A stretch of 64,000 nucleotides of DNA, from NCBI GenBank assembly GCA_964571235.1, contig CAZNAI010000007.1, positions 248,001 through 312,000 on the forward strand. The letters are read 5' to 3'. A program made the position numbers and the translations under genes. The notes beneath the pieces were generated by a model, which was not told the origin of the DNA, ran no database searches, and saw nothing but the letters and a program-made list of their open reading frames with translations. The stretch is from JACRAV01 sp964571235. GTDB lineage: Bacteria; Zixibacteria; MSB-5A5; GN15; FEB-12. This document shows, in pieces, positions 26,992-39,100 of this stretch; position 1 is the first letter of the stretch, and each line of letters begins with the position of its first letter.

Positions 26992-28971
26992 GTGCGGCGC
27001 GTTTTTCTTTTCGGGGCCGCTCTGATCGTTCTGGGAGCGTCGGGAGCCCGGACATCCACCCCTCAAATCGATTCGACTCAAAAAGCAGTCGAACTACCCG
27101 ACACCATCATCGTCACTGCCAATCGGTTCGGATTGGCGAGCACAAAGTGCATCTGGCCCACTGCGCTGGTGGCACGATCGACCCTGAATGCTTCTGCCAC
27201 TCTCTCAGACGCCCTTTCAAGCGGCGCAGGCGTTGATCTCCGCGACTACACCGGCGCCGGATCAGTCGCCACCCTTTCCAATTGGGGAACTTTCAACCGT
27301 CACATGCTCCTGCTTTACGATGGCCGCGTGGTGCGCGATTACTCTCTCGGCGGATTCAATTTGTCTGAGTATTCCCCCGCCGAATTCGACCGGGTTGAAC
27401 TTCTCAAAGGCCCGCAGTCGGCATTCTACGGCTCCGATGCGATCGGCGGCGTTGTTAATCTGGTTCCGAAAAACATGCTCGCGGATCGCGCTGAGATAAC
27501 TTCGCAGGTGGGCAGTTTCGGATTCGAGCGCCATCGGGTCGCCGCCTCTCACAAAATCGGCGGTCTTGGAATCGGCGGCTGGGGAGAGCTGATGAACTCC
27601 GACAACAATCGGACAAATGCAGGCGCCAAAGCAGAGTCGTATGGATTTCGGACTGATTACCTTTCTGCCAGTGGTAAGCTGAAACTCCACGCCACCGCCC
27701 GCGCTTTTCACGATAGTCTCGGGTCACCCGGGCCGGTACCCGCTTTCGGCGACACCGTATCACTTGGCAACTTCGAATCTACCAGTCTGTTCGATCACCA
27801 AAAGGACAAAAACGTCTCTCTCGATGCCCAACTCAGGTGGACTCCGACCGCCTCGACGGACATCCGAATCGACGGCTTTTTTGATCGAAAGAAACTGACC
27901 TTTGTCACCCGATTTGAAGAGAATTGGAACGACCCGGTGGACACTGCGCAAACCGACACCGACTACCGCAAGCGGTCGTCCGGCGTCACAGCCCGAATCC
28001 AGCATGAACACAAATCGGCATCGCTGGCCGGCGGTATTGACTGGCTTTATGGTTCTCTTGACTATCGCAATCAACAGCAGAGTCCCTTCGCGCCGCTACC
28101 CGATCACTGGACAGGCAGTCAGCATCAGTTTGATCTTTGGTCATCACTCGCCTCCGATGTCCACTCGGGACTACGCCCTGATCTGAGCGGACGGCTTTCA
28201 TTTGTACGAGGGCGGGAAGTACAGCCGTCGTACAACGCCGGCTTGGTCGCTACTCTCTCTCCGCAGGTTCGGTTGAGGGTCGGATCTGGATTCGCTTACC
28301 GCCTGCCAAGTATCGCCGACCAGTTTGCGCAGGATGCCTACACCAAGGGAAATCCTGAACTCAATGCGGAGCGTTCGCGCACTTTGGCGGCAACCGTTTC
28401 GGCCGCCACCCCCGACAATAAGTGGTCGGCCCGGATTACCGGTTTCGGCCAGCAGGTAAGCGACCTGATTCAATACCAATACGATCCGTCGCTCTTCCAA
28501 TACGTCCCTATGAATGTGAACAAATTCCGTTCAGCCGGCATGGATATCAACGTGCGGTCAACGATTCTGTCGCGAGCTACGGTTGAACTGTCGGCAGTCT
28601 ACCAGCACGCCCGTCAGACACTCGATTCGACCTATCAATATGTCGATGCTTATTACGTTCCCGATCTAATCTGGTCTCTCTCAATAGACTATTCGCCTGT
28701 TTCACGGCTTTCGGTTGGCTCTGGCCTGAAATACACATCTGATCGGTGGATTCTGATGTATGGGGGGGAGGGGAAAACAATCGAGCAGGTGTACGAATTG
28801 GGAGCGCACATCAGGTATGCCATTGCCCGGACGGTGCAGGTGTCGGTTTCAGCCGAAGATCTGACCGACAGGCATCGCCCCGGCACCTTTGGATATACGA
28901 TTACTGATCGCGATTATCCTAGTCCGGGGCGGAGGATCTTCGTGCGGCTAACTGCCTTCACCGGAAAGTAA
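26992..28971 (+). CDS. btuB: TonB-dependent outer-membrane receptor, probable vitamin B12 transporter BtuB
   Basis: A 659-residue TonB-dependent receptor. The GTG start lies six bases after AGGAG and opens into a signal peptide. A TonB box (DTIIVTA, residues 37-43) leads to the plug (FNRHMLLLYDGRVVRDYSLG, then LLKGPQSAFYGSDAIGGVVN), and a 22-strand-type beta barrel ends RIFVRLTAFTGK. The cobalamin riboswitch directly upstream identifies corrinoid uptake as its role. It would be energised by the TonB/ExbBD proteins at the window start. No BtuFCD genes are adjacent. It ends with its own terminator. Confidence 0.93.
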   Translation: MRRVFLFGAALIVLGASGARTSTPQIDSTQKAVELPDTIIVTANRFGLASTKCIWPTALVARSTLNASATLSDALSSGAGVDLRDYTGAGSVATLSNWGTFNRHMLLLYDGRVVRDYSLGGFNLSEYSPAEFDRVELLKGPQSAFYGSDAIGGVVNLVPKNMLADRAEITSQVGSFGFERHRVAASHKIGGLGIGGWGELMNSDNNRTNAGAKAESYGFRTDYLSASGKLKLHATARAFHDSLGSPGPVPAFGDTVSLGNFESTSLFDHQKDKNVSLDAQLRWTPTASTDIRIDGFFDRKKLTFVTRFEENWNDPVDTAQTDTDYRKRSSGVTARIQHEHKSASLAGGIDWLYGSLDYRNQQQSPFAPLPDHWTGSQHQFDLWSSLASDVHSGLRPDLSGRLSFVRGREVQPSYNAGLVATLSPQVRLRVGSGFAYRLPSIADQFAQDAYTKGNPELNAERSRTLAATVSAATPDNKWSARITGFGQQVSDLIQYQYDPSLFQYVPMNVNKFRSAGMDINVRSTILSRATVELSAVYQHARQTLDSTYQYVDAYYVPDLIWSLSIDYSPVSRLSVGSGLKYTSDRWILMYGGEGKTIEQVYELGAHIRYAIARTVQVSVSAEDLTDRHRPGTFGYTITDRDYPSPGRRIFVRLTAFTGK

Positions 28972-28996
28972 TGGGCTGGTTAAGAATCTGTTTATT

Positions 28997-29024
28997 CCGG
29001 GCGGAGACCCCGCCCGGATTTTCT
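28997..29024 (+). terminator. Rho-independent terminator after btuB
   Basis: An 8-bp GC stem (CCGGGCGG and CCGCCCGG) with a five-base loop is followed by ATTTTCTT. It begins 26 bases after the receptor stop. Confidence 0.85.
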
Positions 29025-29096
29025 TGTTGATTGTAGGGTCGAATAATATAGATTGAAGATACACGCCTTCTGTTACATAACGTAAAGATATCCTAT

Positions 29097-29531
29097 ATGA
29101 GTTCTTGGTCGCTGGAATTTTCATTTCGCGTAGACACCGATTGCGCGATCATATTTGCCAAGGTCCACGGCCTGTGGAAGGCCGATACCGCCAAGTCGTA
29201 TCACGATGAATTCAAGGAAGAAGTTAAGCCGCTCCTGGGCAAACCGTGGGCAAAACTGATCGATCTCTCCGGCTGGCGGACTTCCTACCCCGATGTCATC
29301 ACCATAATCGGAAAGCACATGCTCTGGTCGACCCAAAATGGGTGCGCCCTTTCGATCTACGTGCTGAATAATCCAAGCACATTCAAACAACTCCATCAGA
29401 TGTTTTCTAAAGGACGCATCTCCGAGGTAGCTCTGACCTTTCGAACCCTCGCCGAAGCAGAAAAATATCTCAAAGAGAACTGGCACCCACCGCAGGCACC
29501 CGGCGCACCTCAGCCGCGCGATATCTGCTAG
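29097..29531 (+). CDS. Small STAS/SpoIIAA-like protein, function unknown
   Basis: A 144-residue soluble protein without signal peptide or membrane segment. The pattern of an N-terminal beta hairpin (FSFRVDTDCAIIFAKVHGLW), a helix, then WAKLIDLSGW and ALSIYVLNNP suggests a STAS/SpoIIAA-like alpha/beta fold. That similarity is by eye, and I cannot name a family with certainty. The C terminus is Pro-rich and probably disordered. It lies alone between the btuB terminator and recG. Confidence 0.65.
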   Translation: MSSWSLEFSFRVDTDCAIIFAKVHGLWKADTAKSYHDEFKEEVKPLLGKPWAKLIDLSGWRTSYPDVITIIGKHMLWSTQNGCALSIYVLNNPSTFKQLHQMFSKGRISEVALTFRTLAEAEKYLKENWHPPQAPGAPQPRDIC

Positions 29532-29584
29532 TAGTCTCTACAATTGAGATTGACTCCCGGTCTCAAATCGGCCACAATATCGGT

Positions 29585-31669
29585 GTGTCCGAACTTCTGT
29601 TACATACGCCCCTGCAGTTTGTCAAAGGAGTGGGGCCTCGTCGCGCCGAGGCGCTGGCTCAATTCGGACTGGCTACTGTTGGTCAACTGCTGACTTACTA
29701 CCCGCACCACTATCTCGACCGGACCACCGTTGTTGCAATCCGCGATTTGAAAGACAATCAACCGGCCACTGTGATCGGCACGGTTAAAGCGCACGGCATC
29801 CTGCACGGACGAAAAAAGCGATACGAGGTAATCCTCGAAGACTCTACAGGCCCGATCATTCTGCTCTTCTTCGGCGGGATCAGGTTCTGGGAAAAGAGCT
29901 TCAAGAAAGGGCAGGTCTACGCCGCTACGGGAACGGTTACCTATTTTCAGGGGCGTCAGATTGTACACCCCGATCTTGAGCGACTGGATGACGAGTCCGA
30001 CAAGATGGTCCATGCCGGGCGGATCATTCCGGTGTATCCGCAACGAGCCGAACTAACAAAAGTCGGCTTATCAAGCAAGGGCATTCGCCAGATCACTACC
30101 GACATTTTCGCCAATTTGCGCGACACAATAACCGACCCGTTACCCGCCGCCGAACGCAAATCGCTTGGCCTTGTTTCGCTCCACGCCGCGATTCATCACA
30201 TTCACTATCCTGAGACTCGCGAACAAATCGAACTATGCCGTCGGCGCCTCGCCTTTGACGAACTTCTGGCTCTGCAATTCTATGTCTTCCGCTCCAAAGG
30301 GCGAAAAGATGCTCTGATCAAAAAGCACACCTACGCCGAACCGGGGAATTTGGTCCGTCAATTCGGCAAACTCCTCCCGTTTACGCTCACCGACGAACAG
30401 AAGAAAGCCGTTCGCGAGATAGTCGTTGATCTGCGGCGGCCTCGCCCGATGACCCGCCTCATCCACGGCGAAGTAGGTAGCGGGAAAACGGTCGTGGCGA
30501 TCCTGTCGGCGGTTTTGGCGGCAGAAAATAATCTCCAGTGCGCCTTCATGGCTCCCACGGAAATTCTGGCCGAACAACACTACCGTACCTGGAGCGGTCC
30601 GCTCGAAAAAGCCGGTATCAGCTCGGCACTGTTGGTCTCGAACATGAAGCCGAAGGTCAAAACCGAGATCGCCGAATCCTGTGTCCGTGGCGATATTTCC
30701 ATCCTCTTCGGCACACACGCCCTGATCTACGACTATGTGCAATTCGCCCGGCTCGGACTGGTCGTGATCGACGAACAGCACCGTTTCGGTGTCGAACAAC
30801 GTGGCAAGCTCTACGCTAAAGGAGATTCCCCCGATCTGCTGGTGATGACCGCTACCCCGATCCCGCGAACTCTGGCGCTCACCATGTACGGCGATGTCGC
30901 GCTGTCCACTATCGCATCGCTTCCGCCCGGCAGAAAACCGATCCGCACCGCCTGGCGATCTACCGACACCCGAGAAAAGATCTATCAATTCATCGAAACA
31001 GAGGTCAAGTCCGGTGGGCAGGCTTATATTGTGTACCCGTTGATCGAGAAATCCGATAATCCCGAAATCGAGAGTGTCGAAGATGCCTACGCCACTTTGT
31101 CGACTCTGCGTTTCAAACACCTTAGAGTTGGATTGGTCCACGGCCGAATTGCCGCCGCCAAACGCGACGCTACTCTGGCCGCTTTCCGCAATCGTGAAAT
31201 CGATATACTTCTATCGACCACCGTCATCGAAGTCGGACTGGACAACCCCAATGCCACGATCATGGTGATTGAACATGCCGAGCGATTCGGGCTGGCGCAG
31301 TTGCATCAACTGCGGGGGAGAGTGGGGCGCGGCGCGAAAGCGTCGACAGTGGTTGCAATTGCTCATCCGCCGCTTACCGAGCTGGCTGAAAAACGGCTGG
31401 CCTTTTTCGCCGATCATACTAACGGATTTGAAATCGCCGAGGCCGATCTTCTGCTCCGGGGACCCGGCGAGGTCTTTGGTGTCCGGCAAGCGGGACTGCC
31501 GGAACTCCGGGCCGCCAATTTCGCCACCGACCGTGACCTGCTGGAAAGCTCGCGAACAGTAGCCGAGCGGCTCTTTGCGTCGGGAACCCTTGACTCGGAG
31601 TATAAGAAATTGGTTAACTTCCTTGAAGAAACCGCCCGTGGTCGCGATGCCAATCTGGGCGGCGGGTGA
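29585..31669 (+). CDS. recG: ATP-dependent DNA helicase RecG
   Basis: A 694-residue branch-migration helicase that reverses stalled forks and processes Holliday junctions. The N-terminal wedge (OB) domain includes PLQFVKGVGPRRAEAL. Helicase motifs are GEVGSGKTVVA (I), DEQHRFGV (II), MTATPIPRTLALT (III) and QLRGRVGRG (VI), followed by the RecG C-terminal segment RGPGEVFGVRQAGLPELR. The start is GTG 29585. The length matches the family. It is followed after 51 bases by a DUF1844 gene. Confidence 0.97.
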   Translation: MSELLLHTPLQFVKGVGPRRAEALAQFGLATVGQLLTYYPHHYLDRTTVVAIRDLKDNQPATVIGTVKAHGILHGRKKRYEVILEDSTGPIILLFFGGIRFWEKSFKKGQVYAATGTVTYFQGRQIVHPDLERLDDESDKMVHAGRIIPVYPQRAELTKVGLSSKGIRQITTDIFANLRDTITDPLPAAERKSLGLVSLHAAIHHIHYPETREQIELCRRRLAFDELLALQFYVFRSKGRKDALIKKHTYAEPGNLVRQFGKLLPFTLTDEQKKAVREIVVDLRRPRPMTRLIHGEVGSGKTVVAILSAVLAAENNLQCAFMAPTEILAEQHYRTWSGPLEKAGISSALLVSNMKPKVKTEIAESCVRGDISILFGTHALIYDYVQFARLGLVVIDEQHRFGVEQRGKLYAKGDSPDLLVMTATPIPRTLALTMYGDVALSTIASLPPGRKPIRTAWRSTDTREKIYQFIETEVKSGGQAYIVYPLIEKSDNPEIESVEDAYATLSTLRFKHLRVGLVHGRIAAAKRDATLAAFRNREIDILLSTTVIEVGLDNPNATIMVIEHAERFGLAQLHQLRGRVGRGAKASTVVAIAHPPLTELAEKRLAFFADHTNGFEIAEADLLLRGPGEVFGVRQAGLPELRAANFATDRDLLESSRTVAERLFASGTLDSEYKKLVNFLEETARGRDANLGGG

Positions 31670-31720
31670 GACAGGGAGAGATCGAAACGTGCCACAGATT
31701 TGCCTTCGGGCCGGATTATT

Positions 31721-32047
31721 ATGAGCGAGCCAAATATCCATTTCATTCAGCTTCTTTGGAGTCTGCAGACCGGCGCGATGATCCACCTGGGGAAAATGGC
31801 GTCGCCCGTCTCTGGTGCGATTGAGCGCAACTTAGAGCAGGCGCGTGCGACTATCGACCTATTGGAGGCGCTTAAGCTTAAGACTGATGGTAACTTGTCA
31901 ACTGAGGAAAAGTCTCTGCTGGAGAGAGCATTGTACGAATTGCGCCTGAACTACGTCGATGAATCATCGAAAGAAACAGCCGGCGCTCAGACAACGACAG
32001 TCAATTCGAACCCGTCGCCGACCGATAATGAGAGTACCGGCAATTGA
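31721..32047 (+). CDS. DUF1844 domain protein
   Basis: A 108-residue protein of the DUF1844 family, recognisable from the N-terminal FIQLLWSLQTGAMIHLGKM and the helical ATIDLLEALKLKTDGNLS followed by EEKSLLERALYELRLNY. The ATG at 31721 (MSEPN) matches the usual family start; an in-frame ATG 21 bases upstream adds atypical residues. The last 30 residues are Thr/Ser/Asn-rich and probably disordered. Its biochemical role is not known. It lies between recG and murB and may be co-transcribed with them. Confidence 0.85.
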   Translation: MSEPNIHFIQLLWSLQTGAMIHLGKMASPVSGAIERNLEQARATIDLLEALKLKTDGNLSTEEKSLLERALYELRLNYVDESSKETAGAQTTTVNSNPSPTDNESTGN

Positions 32048-32099
32048 GCCGGGCAAATTGACTTTATCTCTTTAACTGGTATATTATTAGCGGTTACGC

Positions 32100-33047
32100 A
32101 TGACCAACCAAACTGCCACAGCCACGCCTCCGATTCCGATTGGCGCCCTCATGGCCGAATTCGGCCCCAATCTCGAATTCAATAAGTCACTTTCGACTCT
32201 CTCCAGTTATCGGACCGGTGGGAATGCTCGCTACTTTGTCTCGGCGGTCGAGGCGGGCGAAATAGTTCGCGCAACCAGAGCCGCCAAAAAACTCGGCATT
32301 CCATTTTTTGTCATGGGTGGTGGTTCCAACCTTTTGATTTCCGATGCCGGCTTCAATGGACTCGTCATCAAGGTCGATGTCTCCGGATTCAAACTCATTG
32401 ACAATCTCACGATCGAATGCGGCGCAGGTGAGGAGCTTATGGCGCTCGTTGAATTTTCCTGTGAGCACGGCCTCACCGGCCTTGAATTTGCCGCCGGAAT
32501 TTGGGGATCGGTTGGTGGTGCGATCTACGGCAACGCCGGCGCATTCGGCGGCGAGATCGGCCAGATGATGACCAAAGCTCTGATTGTTGATTCCGAAGGA
32601 ACTTTGCGAGAGATCGAGCCATCCTATTGCCGTTTTGCCTATCGGGATTCGTACTTGAAGACGACCCATGAAGTAGTGGTCACCGCACAGTTTCGCCTGA
32701 CTCCTGCCGACTCGACGGTGGTTCGCCAGAAGATTCGTGACATTCTCGCCCAGCGGGAAACCAAGCACCCCAGCGAATTGACTGCCGGTTGCTTTTTTAA
32801 GAATATTCCCGACGTACGCGAACCATACGGCAAACTTCCCGCCGGTCGCCTCTTAGAAAAAGCTGGCGCCAAAGAGCTGTCGGTCGGTGGGGCAAAAGTC
32901 TTTGAACGCCACGCCAATATTATCGTCAACACTGGAAATGCCACATCGCAAGATATCCGCCGATTGGCCGATATTATGAAACAACGTGTGAAAGAACAGT
33001 TTGGCATCGAGCTACAGGAAGAAGTCCAACAGCTCGGCGCATTCTAA
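32100..33047 (+). CDS. murB: UDP-N-acetylenolpyruvoylglucosamine reductase
   Basis: A 315-residue FAD enzyme that reduces UDP-GlcNAc-enolpyruvate to UDP-MurNAc for peptidoglycan synthesis. Signatures include SSYRTGGNARYF, the FAD-binding FVMGGGSNLLISD, the segment LEFAAGIWGSVGGAIYGNAG, and SELTAGCFFKN with the active-site Ser position replaced by Cys, as in type IIb MurB. The C-terminal HANIIVNTGNATSQDI is also typical. It has 53-57 base gaps on both sides. Its presence implies a normal peptidoglycan wall. Confidence 0.95.
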   Translation: MTNQTATATPPIPIGALMAEFGPNLEFNKSLSTLSSYRTGGNARYFVSAVEAGEIVRATRAAKKLGIPFFVMGGGSNLLISDAGFNGLVIKVDVSGFKLIDNLTIECGAGEELMALVEFSCEHGLTGLEFAAGIWGSVGGAIYGNAGAFGGEIGQMMTKALIVDSEGTLREIEPSYCRFAYRDSYLKTTHEVVVTAQFRLTPADSTVVRQKIRDILAQRETKHPSELTAGCFFKNIPDVREPYGKLPAGRLLEKAGAKELSVGGAKVFERHANIIVNTGNATSQDIRRLADIMKQRVKEQFGIELQEEVQQLGAF

Positions 33048-33104
33048 CGGAGGATCGTTATAGAGCGTTTGGTTAAAGACTGAATAAACACCTCACCCGG
33101 TTGG

Positions 33105-36100
33105 GTGATTGCGAGATTTACGATTCGCCGTTTACGTTTCATACTGTCCGTTCTGATCCCGACGCTTGCCTGTGTGGCGCAAGTCGCGGGGCAGGGCATC
33201 GGATTTCAGGCCACTCTGATGACCCCATCGGATGTGGTCGCCCCCTATGAAGGCTCAGTGAGCCGCTTCTCCGCCGCACTATATCCCAAGACCATCCCAA
33301 TTCTCCATTCGGCGCTTAATCGGCAACCGACGCTTGACGAATCAAGCTTCGCCGACAACTCGATGCGCTTTGGTCTTTTGTTAAATCAAAAAGTCCCGAT
33401 GGTCCCGATTTCGGTCGATGCCTACGACTATTACAAGTACCGCGCGGTGCGCCAGGAGCGGACACAACGCGACGCCTCGCTTCGGGAATACCTGCAAAAA
33501 GCGAAAACAAAAAAGGGATCGGGCAAGATCGGGATAACCGTCCCGCTTCCCAGCCGCGTCGAGCGGTTTGTCGGCGAGGGTGGCGGAAACCTGACGGTCT
33601 CCGGCTCTGAACAGATTTCGTTTTCAGGGCGGTCGCAGTGGCGCGACGGCTCCAATACCGATCAGGTGAAACAAAGCAGATTCCCGGCGCTCAACATGGA
33701 TCAGATCAGCCGGTTCGAAATCTCAGGTACGGTTGGCTCAAAGATTAGCGTCCGGGTGTCGCAAGACAACCAAACCGATATTCCGCTGGCCAACCGAATC
33801 CAGATTCGGTACAAAGGGGACGAAGACGATATCCTGCGCACGGTCGAAGCTGGCAATACGACCCTCTCGCTCCCCAATACCCGTTTCATCGGCTACTCCC
33901 GTTCCATTCAGGGGTTGTTCGGAATCAAGATGGAAGCGGCGGTCGGAAGTCTTAAGCTCACTGCAATTGCCTCGCAGGAAAAGGGAACGTCGGAACATGC
34001 CAGCGTCTCGGCCGCCACCCAGCAGGGCGCAAAAGTCGTTCGCGATGCCCAGTACTCAGAGGGGCGAGTCTACGACATTTCTTCGCTTACTGACACCTGG
34101 GCAATGAGACCGGATGACTCGGTAACTAACTTCGAGATTTACGAAGAAATGCCCCCCGACTCGACTCAGTACAACTTTGCGCTGGCTCTACCCGATCCAT
34201 ACGTGCTGGCCGACTCGGTCAAGGGAGAACGGTATCGTGTCAAAAAGCTTGACCCAACTCCGCCGGCTGGAACCAACACGCAGATGTTTAACGTGTTTGA
34301 CGACGCAGTCAACAAACGACACTACATCATTTTTCTTACCCCTCGCACCAACCGGGCCATTTCGATCTACTACCAATTCCGACGCCGTTTGAGCGACGTT
34401 AAGGACACAATCATCACGGTCGGTGACATTTCAAGCAAAGAGTTCATTCTCAAAAAGATTCGCGCCCCCTACGACAAGTTTGTTCCGACCGATCCCTCCT
34501 GGGACCTGATGTGGCGAAACTGTTACGATATCCCGATCAACTCAACTATCGAAGATCTTGATATCAAAGTCTACAAAGGTCTCCCCGGTACCGAAGAGAG
34601 CGGCGACAATGTCACCTACCAGACTGACGCCGCCGACCGCCAGTTCAGCTACCTAACGATCCTCGGTCTCGATCTAAAAAAGGCGAGCTTGCGGACTCCC
34701 GATGGGAAAGTCGACGATGACCCCGCGATATTTAAGCCGGAGTGGGGACTGCTACTTCTGCCCAGTCGCCGACCGTTTGACACTTCAAGGGTTTTCGGCA
34801 CAACGACCGGTCCCACTCCCGAATTGGCAGAGCGAGTGCCGGACATTTACGACACCCGCGATCAGAATCGCTTCAAGAGTTCGAAGTATTATTTCCAGTT
34901 TTCTTCGAAAACGCGAAGCTCGATCATCCGCCTTAACCGTGTCAACGTCATTCAAGGATCGGAACGACTATCGCTCAATGGTCGGCAGTTGGTGCGCGAC
35001 GTTGATTACACCATCTCGTACGAAATCGGCCAGATCACCCTCTTGAAAGAAGAAGCGCTCGACCCGAATGCCCAGCTTTCAATTGATTTTGAGTATGCGC
35101 CATTCCTCGCTCTGCAGAAGAAAACCCTCTTCGGCATGCGCGCTGAATACGAAGTCAGCAAAGATCTCCGAATTGGCACAACCTTTTTGTATAAGTCCGA
35201 CAAAGCCGAAGAGCGCAAACCCAGAGTCGGCCAGGAGACTTCGCGCGGAACAGTAGCCGGCGCCGATTTCAGCTTGAACTTGTATCCTAAGTTTCTGACC
35301 AAGATGGTCAATGCCCTGCCGCTGGTCACTTCCGATGCGCCCTCGTCGATTTCCATCTCCGGCGAAATTGCGCAATCGCGACCCAATCCCAATGTGAACG
35401 GCATCGCGTATGTCGATGACTTTGAAGGGACAGTCGAGCAAGTGTCTATCGGCACCAGCCGAACCAACTGGCGGCTCTCTTCGGTGCCGGAACAAATGAA
35501 AACTGCGGGCGATAGTGTCGATCAGCGGCGCGGGCGAATGCTCTGGTTCTCGCCGCCGTCGATCCCCTGGGACTCAGTATACAAGGGCGACCGCAAACAG
35601 GGTGAGGGATTGATCCAGTATTTCCGAATGGTTTACCGTCCGAATACAATTGGCCTGGGAAAATCTCGACCAACCGCTCCCGGAACGCACTGGGCGGGAC
35701 TGCAAAGCCCGATCCGTCCACTCGATCAGGATCGTCTTAGACTGTTCGAAGTCCGCCTGCGTGGACGTACGGGAATCATGCATATCGACATTGGCAAGAT
35801 CAGTGAAGATGTCAACAACGACGGCCTCGACACCAAGAGCGAAAATGGTGACGGCAACCGGCATGTCGATCAGAGCGAAGATGTCGGTATGGATGGCAAG
35901 CCGAACGTAGCCGAGACCGGATATAATATCGACACCCTTCCCGATCCGAACGGTGACGACTTCGCGGCCTATCTGGGTTTGGGCATAAACGACAAGTATT
36001 TTACCGACAATCCGCCGCCGGTGGCTAAGGCGCTCATTACCGATGCGTTCAAACGGACACTTGTTGATCGTAACAATATTGCCGCCTACGAATGGATCAA

Positions 36101-39100
36101 CGGCACGGAGGGAAATCTGAAAGATGGCGCCGCTGGAGACGAGCCGGACCAGGAGGCGCAGATTTCCGCCTCAATGCAGTGGCAGAGCAATTACTACTCC
36201 TACAAAATCGACCTGTCCGATACCGCGTTTCTGGTGGACTCCTCAGAAAATATTCACGGCTGGCGGACCTATCGATTACCTATTCGAGATACAACTATCA
36301 AGGGGTTTGAGCATCTGGGTCTCAACGGCGCCGTTCCCGAGGCGCTCAACTGGAACGAAGCGAACTATGTGCGAGTTTGGCTTGAAACCGACGGCTCGGT
36401 GACCGACACGCAGACGGTCGATATCGCCAACTGGTACTTTGTCCAGTCGAGTTGGAAAGACACGGTGTATCCGGCGATCACTTCACCGCGCAAACCGAAG
36501 TTCTACGTTGCCTCGGTATCGGATGAAGAGAACAACAATTTCAAGCCGCCGCCGGGGGTAGAGGCATATTACGATCAGACCAACAATGTGACCGAAGCCC
36601 AAAAGGCGATGGCTTTGGTTTTTGACAGCGTGTATTATCGCGACACCTGCCTAACTGTCAAAGAGCTCTTGTCGATCGACCGGTATACCGGGTATCGCAG
36701 TATGAAGATGTATGTCCACGGTCCGGCGTCGGCCGAGCAGGACTCGATCAAGTTTCTCTTCCGGTTGGGTACTGACGCCAAGAATTTCTACGAATACCAG
36801 ACGTATCTCGATACAGGCTGGGCTGAAGGAAACTATGTAAATCTGGACTTCAATGCGATGACCGCGTTTAAGGACTCGATTATTCGCTTCCGCGACACTT
36901 TGGTCAAAACGCCGATAGACACTACTTCCGGTCACTATCGCGTCAAAGGTCTGCCCAATCTCAATCAAATTCGATACCTCGCTTGCGGATTGGTCAACGA
37001 GGACACGACCAGAGGGAAGACCTATATCAAAGGCGAGATTTGGGTCGACGAGCTTCGCGTGACCGATGTCCGGGCCGATGTCGGAACTGCGGTCCGCGCG
37101 GACGTAACAGGTCGAATGTCTGATCTGTTGAACTACAGCGTCAATTTCCTGTCGCAAGATCCATATTTTCGCGGACTGGCCAGCGCCACCCGTGGCGGCT
37201 CGCAGGATAACCTTGGTAGCGGACGAAGTGACAAAAACTACGGATGGTCTCTTGGCGTGTCGCTTCACAAATTTCTGCCGAAATCCTGGAATGTGGCACT
37301 GCCGTTCGGCATCAACGGTTCACACTCGGAGAACCTTCCGCTCCTGGCGACCAATTCCGATATCGTCCTTCCCGAAAACGCCCGATATGCCGAGCGCACA
37401 ACCTCCGACCGGATGGGTTTCAGCATCTCAGAGGATTTCTCGCGAAAGACGCGAAATCCCCTGTTCACCATTTTGCTCAACCGGCAGACTCTCTCGTTTA
37501 ACTACAGTCGCCAGACGGTGCGTACCCCCGGTATGCCGTATAGCTACTCGGAAGTGTACAACGTACGCGGCGACTATGATCTGGGATACGGAGGATTTCC
37601 GACTCTCCCGGTCTTTGCCTGGACCAAGCCGATCCCGTATCTGAAAAAACTCTCAACTTCCAAAATGGCGTTCTACCCAGCCAGTTGGCGGCTATCGGGA
37701 AACTACAATCGCAATCTATCGATCAACGAAGACAACAAGGCCAATCGAACGTCCAATTTTACACGGTCGCTCGATGCCAACATGAACCTCGAGTACAAAA
37801 TATTTCCGAATATTAGCTTGAGCTACACATACAACACGCGGCGCGACTTGTCCGATAGCGCCGATGTAAATCTGTCATTGAAGCGATTCCATCCGGGTCT
37901 GGAGACATCGTACGGGACCTCGTTCCGCACCGGCTGGAGCCCCGCACTGTTCAGCTTTGTCTCCACCAGTTTTGGCTACGGCGCAACCTACGGCGATAGC
38001 TGGGATCGGCAGTCGCGTTCCCGGCGCGGCAACCTGTCGAACAACTGGTCACTCAACGGGCAGTTTTCGCATCAGTCTTTCTTAGGAGGGCAGTCAGCGA
38101 GAACCGGAGGCCCGGTTGTCGGCACGACCAAAGACAAAAAGATCGCTCCCGTAAAGAAAGGAACACCGTTATACGAACCACCGCGGGCGCTCCTACGCAA
38201 GCTGACCAGCTGGATCAACCCCATTTCCTACAGGTACGCCGAGAACTTCACCAACTCAACCCCCGGCATGAGAGAGCGTCCCAGCTTCGCGTACCAATTA
38301 GGGCTACATAGGGCCGCCGACGTTCCCGTGACCAGCCAGTCATCGAGCCAGCCGATGTCAAGCGAATCAAAGCAGTGGGAACTGGGCTCCGGATTCGTCT
38401 TCCTTGGTGGTATTGGGCTTGACATCAAGCTCAGGAAAGATATCTCGCGCGATCTGGTCAAAGTCGGCGACCGCACCGAGAGAATTTCCAAGGGCTGGCC
38501 AGAAGTCGCGATTCGGATTCAGCCGTTTAAGACTCTGCCGTTGTTTAAGGGAATTGTAAACAAATTTATTAAAGTGTTCACCCCGAGAACCTCCTATAGC
38601 CGGCAGGTCAGGGAAGAGCGCAATATCACCCGTGGATTTACGACGTCGACATCGACCGCCATCAACCGCAATCCTCTGTTAGTGATCAATTTCAAACTGT
38701 TCCGGGCGATGTCCATGACCGGATCGTACGCCACGACGTTCACCGAATCGCGCACGTACTCTTCAGCTGACGGCCGAAACATCTCAATCTCACGGGCGAA
38801 AACCAAGACCATTCTCGTCACCAGCCAATATTCGTTCTCGGCGCCGGGCGGTATCGGGATTCCTATCTTTGGAAAGCTGAAATTCAAATCGCACGTTTCG
38901 CTGACCACCGATATCAGATTCAATTCTTCCTACAGCGAGGCCGGCTCGGAAGGACAACCGATCGCCAAGGGGAAAGACGCCACCGACTTCTCGGTTGCGC
39001 CGACTATCGGCTACACCTTCAGCCAGCAAATCAAAGGCGGGCTGACCGCGCGCTGGCAGGATTCGCGCGACCAATCCAACACCAAGAGCCATACTCGCGA

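Noticed and set aside
30233..31141. 302-codon minus-strand frame opposite recG
   Set aside because: It is entirely antisense to conserved recG helicase motifs and has no independent support.
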